From JBCBWG01 sp039817205 (lineage in GTDB: Bacteria; Pseudomonadota; Alphaproteobacteria; Rhizobiales; Hyphomicrobiaceae), in contig JBCBWG010000096.1 in assembly GCA_039817205.1 (NCBI GenBank), positions 1-11,463 of the forward strand: 11,463 bases of DNA, written 5' to 3'. A program made the translations under genes and the position numbers. Below are positions 6,889-11,463 of this stretch, one piece after another (position 1 is the first letter of the stretch; every line of letters begins with the position of its first letter). A model generated the notes under the pieces. That model made no database searches, was not told the DNA's origin, and saw nothing but the letters and a program-made list of their open reading frames with translations.

Positions 6889-7371
6889 GTGTCGGCCAAA
6901 CTCGACAGCATTGATCTCCGGATCCTCAAAGAGCTGATGGTTGACGGGCGCATGACCAACGTTGCACTGGCAGAACGCGTCGGCCTCTCGGGCCCGCCCT
7001 GCCTGCGCCGTGTTCGCGCTCTTGAAAACGCAGGCGTCATCACGGGCTACCACGCGAATGTGGACCACGCAGCGCTCGACTTCACCGTGACAGCGTTTGT
7101 CTCCGTCGCGCTCCATAACCAGGCTGAGCGCGATCTGAGAGCGTTTGAAAACCTCGTCCTCGATTGGTCGATCGTCCGGGAAGCTCACATGATGTCCGGC
7201 GAAACGGACTACGTTCTCAAGTGCGTCGCGCGCGATCTCAAAGTGTTTCAGGATTTTTTGATCAACACGGTCTCGTCCGCACCCAATGTATCGAGTGTAA
7301 AAGCACAAGTCGCGATGCGGCCCGCAAAGCTCGAGCCGGGCGTCGCACTCGTCGTCAATGACAGCCGCTGA
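6889..7371 (+). CDS. Lrp/AsnC family transcriptional regulator
   Basis: A 160-residue DNA-binding regulator of the feast/famine type, usually responsive to an amino acid. From GTG 6889 the protein begins directly before the conserved LDSIDLRILKEL. The helix-turn-helix follows (about residues 5-50: VALAERVGLSGPPCLRRVRAL, then GVITGYHANVD). The ligand-binding and oligomerisation RAM domain fills about residues 60-150, with TVTAFVSVAL, MMSGETDYVLKC and SAPNVSSVKAQVAM. The frame is also open from GTG 6829 and ATG 6835, which would add 18-20 residues and collide with the divergent ELM1-family start; GGGA at 6876-6879 precedes GTG 6889 at a spacing of about nine. The start is therefore probable, not certain. 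The next gene, a methyltransferase, begins 25 bases downstream and is likely co-transcribed. The effector and targets cannot be read from sequence; the nearby serine dehydratase makes an amino acid effector reasonable (inference). Confidence 0.9.
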   Translation: MSAKLDSIDLRILKELMVDGRMTNVALAERVGLSGPPCLRRVRALENAGVITGYHANVDHAALDFTVTAFVSVALHNQAERDLRAFENLVLDWSIVREAHMMSGETDYVLKCVARDLKVFQDFLINTVSSAPNVSSVKAQVAMRPAKLEPGVALVVNDSR

Positions 7372-7396
7372 ACACTTACAGGGATCAACCATACCC

Positions 7397-7927
7397 ATGG
7401 CTCAAACCTTGGACGACCAACTGCCGCGCACGCGTCTGATGTCGTTTCGCGACCGGGTCGATGCACAAATCGCTTTACTCGACTGGGTCTGCGCCGAGGT
7501 TCGCGGCAATCCAGCGCTCGCTGACGGGCCAATCCTGGAAGTGGGGCTCGGAAACGGGCGAACCTACTCCCACCTCCTCGGCCGCCTGCCAGGACGCCGC
7601 GTCATCGTTTTCGATAAAGATGTGAAGGCCCATCCGATGAGCCGCCCCGCGCCTGAGGATTTCGTCCGCGGTCAGGTACGGGAGACGGTCCGGGATTTCG
7701 CAGATGCATCCGGTCGGAAGGCTGTCATGATCCACTCGGACATCGGCGATGGGACAGAAGCAACCGAGGCGGATATCCTGACCTGGATCGCCTCGGTCTA
7801 CGCCAGTGCCACGGCGCCTGGGGCACTCGTCCTTTGCACTCAGGCGCTTGACGACCCAGCTTTCGAGAGACTGGCCGATCCGGTCCCGAAGTACGCCGCG
7901 CGCTACGGAATTTATCGACGGGTCTAA
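7397..7927 (+). CDS. Small class I SAM-dependent methyltransferase-like protein
   Basis: A 176-residue protein from ATG 7397, preceded by AGGGA at 7380-7384, twelve bases away. The alternative ATG 7358 would overlap the regulator gene by 14 bases and has no ribosome binding site; ATG 7439 would drop the first predicted helix. The SAM-binding motif I is ILEVGLGNGRTY at residues 46-57, followed by VIVFDKDV (about 69-76, acidic ribose-contacting motif) and MIHSDIGDG (about 111-119). The compact form, with LLDW before motif I and GLGNGRTYSHL within it, recalls the Pfam Methyltransf_17 group known mainly from alphaproteobacteria; I offer that from memory at moderate confidence. It ends in YGIYRRV. 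Substrate is unknown. The gene follows the Lrp-type regulator in the same direction and converges with greA. Confidence 0.75.
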   Translation: MAQTLDDQLPRTRLMSFRDRVDAQIALLDWVCAEVRGNPALADGPILEVGLGNGRTYSHLLGRLPGRRVIVFDKDVKAHPMSRPAPEDFVRGQVRETVRDFADASGRKAVMIHSDIGDGTEATEADILTWIASVYASATAPGALVLCTQALDDPAFERLADPVPKYAARYGIYRRV

Positions 7928-7977
7928 ACCCAGACGATGAACGAAGCGGCGTTGCAACGCGTGGCGTCGACCGTGCT
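7928..7977. other. Convergent intergenic gap with a 12-base perfect palindrome
   Basis: This 50-base gap lies between the methyltransferase stop and the greA stop. It contains GCGTTGCAACGC at 7949-7960, a perfect palindrome with no loop. There is no run of T on either strand, so I do not call an intrinsic terminator; the palindrome could be a protein-binding site or chance. Confidence 0.3.
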
Positions 7978-8457
7978 TTACTTCCACTCGACGTTCAGGA
8001 CCTCATAGCTCTTGTGGCCTTTGGGCGTCGTGACTTCGACGTCGTCGCCGACAGATTTTCCAATAAGCGCACGTGCGATCGGCGAGGCAATTGAGATCTT
8101 GCCGTCTTTCACGGACGCCTCAAGTTCGCCGACAATTTTGTACGTGACCTTTTCCTCAGTATCGATGTCGTCGAGCGTCACCGTCGCGCCAAACTTAACC
8201 GAGTCCCCCGACATGTCCTTCGGCTCAAGGACGTCGGCGCGCGAAAGCTGGTCTTCCAGCTGGCTCACTTTCGCCTCGTTCATCCCCTGCGCTTCTTTCG
8301 CGGAGTGATACTCGGCGTTTTCCGACAGATCTCCGTGCGCCCGCGCCTCAGCGATCGCATTGATGATGCGGGGCCGCTCTTTCGATTTGAGACGCTGAAG
8401 TTCTGTCTCCAACGCGTCATATCCTTCGCGCGTCATCGGGACACGTTCCAAGCTCAT
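7978..8457 (-). CDS. greA: Transcription elongation factor GreA
   Basis: A 159-residue protein, the normal GreA length. GreA enters the secondary channel of RNA polymerase and stimulates cleavage of backtracked transcripts. The N-terminal coiled coil (about residues 8-75) carries the signature ARAHGDLSENAEYHSAKE; its tip acidic residues are D43 and E46, the equivalents of D41 and E44 in E. coli. The C-terminal FKBP-like domain (about 80-158) includes VKFGATVTLDD, ISIASPIARALIGKSVGDDV and the terminal YEVLNVEWK. The start at 8457 has a strong ribosome binding site (AGGAGAG, 8464-8470 on the minus strand) six bases away. The gene is 180 bases downstream of carB in the same direction, an order I recall as common in alphaproteobacteria. 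Nothing unusual is seen in the protein. Confidence 0.98.
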   Translation of the reverse strand: MSLERVPMTREGYDALETELQRLKSKERPRIINAIAEARAHGDLSENAEYHSAKEAQGMNEAKVSQLEDQLSRADVLEPKDMSGDSVKFGATVTLDDIDTEEKVTYKIVGELEASVKDGKISIASPIARALIGKSVGDDVEVTTPKGHKSYEVLNVEWK

Positions 8458-8463
8458 CCGCTT

Positions 8464-8470
8464 CTCTCCT
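8464..8470 (-). promoter_or_regulatory. Strong ribosome binding site of greA
   Basis: AGGAGAG on the minus strand, six bases before the ATG at 8457. It is the best Shine-Dalgarno sequence in the window and fixes the greA start. Confidence 0.8.
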
Positions 8471-8637
8471 GCAGCTTACCGGCGTTTAAAAGGAGAACGC
8501 CCCGCCGCCCGCTCAGATCCGAGCGGTACGGCCAACGCCGGTTGACGCCTGGGCAACCAGGTCATCACAAATCTGTCATCGATGTGGTGGGTAACGCGCC
8601 GTCCGACCAGACCAACGCATGTCCCGCAAGGGAAAGA
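8471..8637 (-). other. carB-greA intergenic leader with two short inverted repeats
   Basis: No gene is apparent in the 180 bases between carB and greA. Two perfect inverted repeats are present: CCGCTC (8509-8514) with GAGCGG (8521-8526) around a 6-base loop, and CCTGG (8548-8552) with CCAGG (8557-8561) around a 4-base loop. On the minus strand neither is followed directly by a T run; the first T-rich stretch (rc of 8483-8496) comes about 12 bases after the GC-rich one. They may be terminator or leader hairpins, but the evidence is weak. I could not pick out a convincing greA promoter. Confidence 0.35.
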
Positions 8638-11463
8638 CTATCCCCGAACCGCGGCAGCGTAATCCTGTAACGGCGCGACGTGCAAGTCATCAGCACGCAA
8701 AGCGGCGATCGCTTGCGCCACCGCACTCGCCCCCGCCAGCGTCGTATAGTACGGCACCTTGTTCAACAAGGCTGTGCGGCGGATATCCTTTGAGTCGCCC
8801 AAAGCCTTCGCGCCCTCAGTCGTATTGAACACCATTGAAATTTCACCGTTTTTCATCGCATCAACGATGTGAGGCCGCCCCTCAAGCACCTTGTTGATGA
8901 CAGCGCAGGCGCAGCCGTTTGCCGTCAGGTGGCGTGCGGTCCCGCGGGTTGCAACGATCTCAAAGCCCAGATCGATCAGCAGTCGCGCAGGTGCGACGAT
9001 CCCGCCTTTGTCGCCATCGCGCACCGAGATGAACACCTTCCCACTGCTCGGAAGTTTTTCACCCGCACCGATCTGGCTCTTGGCAAACGCCATCGCGAAA
9101 TCGCGGTCGATGCCCATGACCTCGCCCGTGGACCGCATCTCCGGCCCCAGCACCGGATCAACACCCGGAAACCGAGCGAAGGGAAACACCGCTTCCTTCA
9201 CTGCGATATGGTCAGGCTTAACGGGGGCCAGGCCGAGGTCTGCGATTTTGGCACCCGCCATCACGCGCGAGGCAAGGCCTGCGATTGGCAAGCCAACGAC
9301 CTTGGCAACGAACGGCACCGTCCGGCTCGCGCGTGGGTTCACCTCGAGAATGAAGACCATCTCATCTCTGATTGCGAACTGGACGTTCATTAGGCCGACG
9401 ACCCCCAACGCGAGCGCCAAAGCGCTGGCCTGACGTGAGAGCTCTTCAACGGTTTCGTCGCTCAGTGAATGAGGTGGCAGCGAACACGCGCTGTCGCCCG
9501 AGTGGATCCCGGCTTCTTCGATGTGCTCCATGACGCCTGCGATGAACGTGGCCTCGCCGTCGCAAAGACAATCAACGTCGACTTCGATCGCACCATCAAG
9601 ATACCGATCAATCAAAAGCGGCCGCGTATCGGACACAACCAATTCGGATGGTCCCTCAAGGACGGCTGAGAGTTGAGCCACGTACCGATCGATGTCGTTC
9701 GGGTCGTGCAGGATTTCCATGCCACGACCGCCGAGCACATATGAGGGTCGGATCACGACCGGGAAGCCGATTTCGGCGGCAGCTGCCTTTGCCTCATCAA
9801 GCGACCGGGCAATCCCGCTTTCGGGCTGTCGCAGGTCCAGCTGCTCGATCAGCGATTTAAAGCGATCGCGGTCTTCAGCCAGATCAATCGCATCCGGCGG
9901 CGTCCCAAGAATGGGCACGCCGGCCGCTTCAAGCGCCACTGCGAGTTTCAACGGTGTTTGCCCACCGAACTGGACAATGACGCCTTTGACCGAGCCATTT
10001 TGCTGTTCCGTGCGAATGAGGGCCAAGACGTCTTCGGCTGTCAGCGGCTCGAAATAGAGCCGGTCCGACGTGTCGTAGTCGGTCGAGACGGTCTCCGGGT
10101 TGCAGTTGACCATGATGGTCTCATAGCCCGCATCCGACAGCGCAAAACAGGCATGGCAGCAGCAGTAGTCAAACTCGATCCCTTGGCCGATCCGGTTCGG
10201 GCCGCCGCCCAGAATAATGATCTTCTCGCGATCGGTGGGATGCGCCTCGGATTCACTGTCCCCACCAAGTCCCGCTTCGTAGGTCGAGTACATGTAGGCC
10301 GTCGGGCTCGCGAACTCGGCGGCGCACGTGTCAATCCGCTTGTGGACCGGGACAACGCCAAGCCGGTGTCGGAGCGCTTCAATGTCTTTGGCGCCGAAGC
10401 CTTGATCCGGGCGGCTTGCGAGATCCGCAAGTGCCGCATCTGAAAACCCAAGCGCCTTCAACGCGCGGAGATTATCGGCATCCTCTGGCAAACCGTGGGC
10501 AATGACGCGGGCCTCGGCGTCGACCACCTCCTGTAAGCGCGCAATGAACCAGGGATCGTATTTTGAAAAGGCATGCACCTGGTCGGCATCCATGCCTTGG
10601 CGCAACGCCTCCGCGACGCGCAAAATCCGGTCTGGTGTCGGCGTCGCCAATGCCGCACGAATAACGTTTTTGTCGTCGCCAGCCCCGAGCCCTTCCAGAT
10701 GAACTTCGTCGAGGCCGTTGAGCCCGTTCTCCATGGAACGGAGTGCCTTCTGCATGCTCTCGTTGAATGTCCGCCCAATCGCCATGACCTCACCAACCGA
10801 CTTCATGGCGGTGGTCAGAACGGGATCGGCGCCCGGAAATTTTTCGAATGCGAAGCGGGGGATCTTCGTGACGACATAATCGATCGTCGGCTCGAAGGCA
10901 GCCGGTGTCGCCCCACCTGTGATGTCGTTTTCAAGTTCATCGAGCGTGTACCCAACCGCAAGCTTCGCTGCGATCTTGGCGATGGGAAAGCCGGTTGCCT
11001 TCGATGCAAGCGCCGACGAGCGCGACACCCGTGGGTTCATCTCGATAACGACCAGACGACCATCCGCCGGATTAACCGCGAATTGCACGTTTGAGCCGCC
11101 GGTCTCGACACCGATTTCGCGCAGGACCGCAATCGAGGCGTCCCGCATGATCTGGTATTCTTTGTCGGTCAACGTGAGGGCGGGCGCCACCGTGATCGAG
11201 TCGCCCGTGTGCACGCCCATCGGATCGACATTTTCGATCGAGCAAATAATGATGCAGTTGTCCGCCTTGTCGCGAACGACCTCCATCTCAAACTCTTTCC
11301 AACCGATAAGGCTTTCATCGATCAGGATCTGGCCGACGGGGCTCGCATCAATCCCCGACTTGGCGATCTGCTCAAACTCTTCGCGATTGTAGGCAACCCC
11401 GCCGCCGGTTCCGCCAAGCGTGAACGCTGGCCGAACAATGGCCGGAAGCCCTATCTCGTCGAG
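8638..11463 (-). CDS. carB: Carbamoyl-phosphate synthase large chain (N-terminal end outside window)
   Basis: With the small subunit CarA it makes carbamoyl phosphate from glutamine-derived ammonia, bicarbonate and two ATP, for pyrimidine and arginine synthesis. The frame is open from the right edge to the TAG at 8638-8640, 941 residues; E. coli CarB has 1073, so about 160 N-terminal residues are missing. The ATG at 11284-11286 is internal: conserved sequence continues upstream (RPAFTLGGTGGG, then SLIGWKEFE). Present in order are the rest of the first ATP-grasp (carboxyphosphate) domain with EMNPRVSRSSALA near 11020-11045; the oligomerisation domain with FSKYDPWFIARL; the second ATP-grasp (carbamate) domain with GGGPNRIGQGIEFDYCC, RPSYVLGGRGM and LEVNPRASRTV; and the C-terminal allosteric MGS-like domain with TRGT and NKVLEGRPHI, which keep the Thr pair and Lys that bind UMP and IMP in E. 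coli. It appears intact and regulated as usual. Confidence 0.98.
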   Translation of the reverse strand, partial: LDEIGLPAIVRPAFTLGGTGGGVAYNREEFEQIAKSGIDASPVGQILIDESLIGWKEFEMEVVRDKADNCIIICSIENVDPMGVHTGDSITVAPALTLTDKEYQIMRDASIAVLREIGVETGGSNVQFAVNPADGRLVVIEMNPRVSRSSALASKATGFPIAKIAAKLAVGYTLDELENDITGGATPAAFEPTIDYVVTKIPRFAFEKFPGADPVLTTAMKSVGEVMAIGRTFNESMQKALRSMENGLNGLDEVHLEGLGAGDDKNVIRAALATPTPDRILRVAEALRQGMDADQVHAFSKYDPWFIARLQEVVDAEARVIAHGLPEDADNLRALKALGFSDAALADLASRPDQGFGAKDIEALRHRLGVVPVHKRIDTCAAEFASPTAYMYSTYEAGLGGDSESEAHPTDREKIIILGGGPNRIGQGIEFDYCCCHACFALSDAGYETIMVNCNPETVSTDYDTSDRLYFEPLTAEDVLALIRTEQQNGSVKGVIVQFGGQTPLKLAVALEAAGVPILGTPPDAIDLAEDRDRFKSLIEQLDLRQPESGIARSLDEAKAAAAEIGFPVVIRPSYVLGGRGMEILHDPNDIDRYVAQLSAVLEGPSELVVSDTRPLLIDRYLDGAIEVDVDCLCDGEATFIAGVMEHIEEAGIHSGDSACSLPPHSLSDETVEELSRQASALALALGVVGLMNVQFAIRDEMVFILEVNPRASRTVPFVAKVVGLPIAGLASRVMAGAKIADLGLAPVKPDHIAVKEAVFPFARFPGVDPVLGPEMRSTGEVMGIDRDFAMAFAKSQIGAGEKLPSSGKVFISVRDGDKGGIVAPARLLIDLGFEIVATRGTARHLTANGCACAVINKVLEGRPHIVDAMKNGEISMVFNTTEGAKALGDSKDIRRTALLNKVPYYTTLAGASAVAQAIAALRADDLHVAPLQDYAAAVRG

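Noticed and set aside
6837..7043. N-terminal extension of the ELM1-family gene to 7043
   Set aside because: The extra 69 residues are low-complexity Arg/Ser/Thr sequence covering the DNA-binding domain of the divergent regulator; the family motif begins soon after ATG 6836.
8548..8561. CCTGG-GCAA-CCAGG hairpin as the carB terminator
   Set aside because: The stem is only five base pairs and no T run follows on the minus strand, so an intrinsic terminator is not supported.
8869..9433. Plus-strand open frames of 174-180 codons inside carB
   Set aside because: They are antisense to a fully conserved part of CarB, with no protein family character.
11284..11286. ATG as the start of carB
   Set aside because: Conserved CarB residues (RPAFTLGGTGGG, SLIGWKEFE) continue upstream to the window edge, so this Met is internal.
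1..11463. CRISPR array, mobile element, tRNA or rRNA
   Set aside because: Reading both strands I saw no regularly spaced repeats, transposase or integrase motifs, terminal inverted repeats, or conserved RNA gene sequences; nearly all of the window is accounted for by core genes.

Overview
The window reads as chromosomal core-metabolism DNA from an alphaproteobacterium, most likely Hyphomicrobiales (Rhizobiales) or a close relative. The reasons are GC-rich coding sequence, the order carB-greA next to an Lrp/AsnC-type regulator, an ELM1/DUF1022 gene, and an AceE-type E1 enzyme with a short N-terminus. That assignment is inference from protein character and gene order; there is no rRNA here. Coding density is very high. 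I see no tRNA, rRNA, IS element, CRISPR array, prophage or integration site.

Layout. (1) Positions 1-5049, plus strand: the 3' part of pgi (glucose-6-phosphate isomerase), then sdaA (iron-sulfur L-serine dehydratase), whose longest frame overlaps pgi by ATGA, then a long AceE/transketolase-type thiamine-diphosphate enzyme. Together they suggest carbon flow towards pyruvate and beyond, with serine feeding in. (2) Positions 5065-6836, minus strand: an ELM1-family gene followed, with a 4-base ATGA overlap, by a small CPBP-type membrane protein; this pair converges on the E1 gene. (3) Positions 6889-7927, plus strand: an Lrp/AsnC regulator divergent from the ELM1 gene, followed by a small SAM-dependent methyltransferase. 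(4) Positions 7978-11463, minus strand: greA, and upstream of it carB, whose N-terminal part lies beyond the right edge of the window.

The genes form ordinary metabolic and regulatory units. The most interesting item is the AceE-type E1: it lacks the N-terminal region that binds E2 in E. coli AceE and has no E2 or E3 gene beside it in this window, so its substrate and partner are open. Other points are the atypical motif residues in the CPBP protein, the bacterial relative of a plant mitochondrial-division factor paired with it, the tail cysteine of SdaA, and the crowded divergent starts around 6836-6889. I found no evidence of a wholly new multi-gene system.
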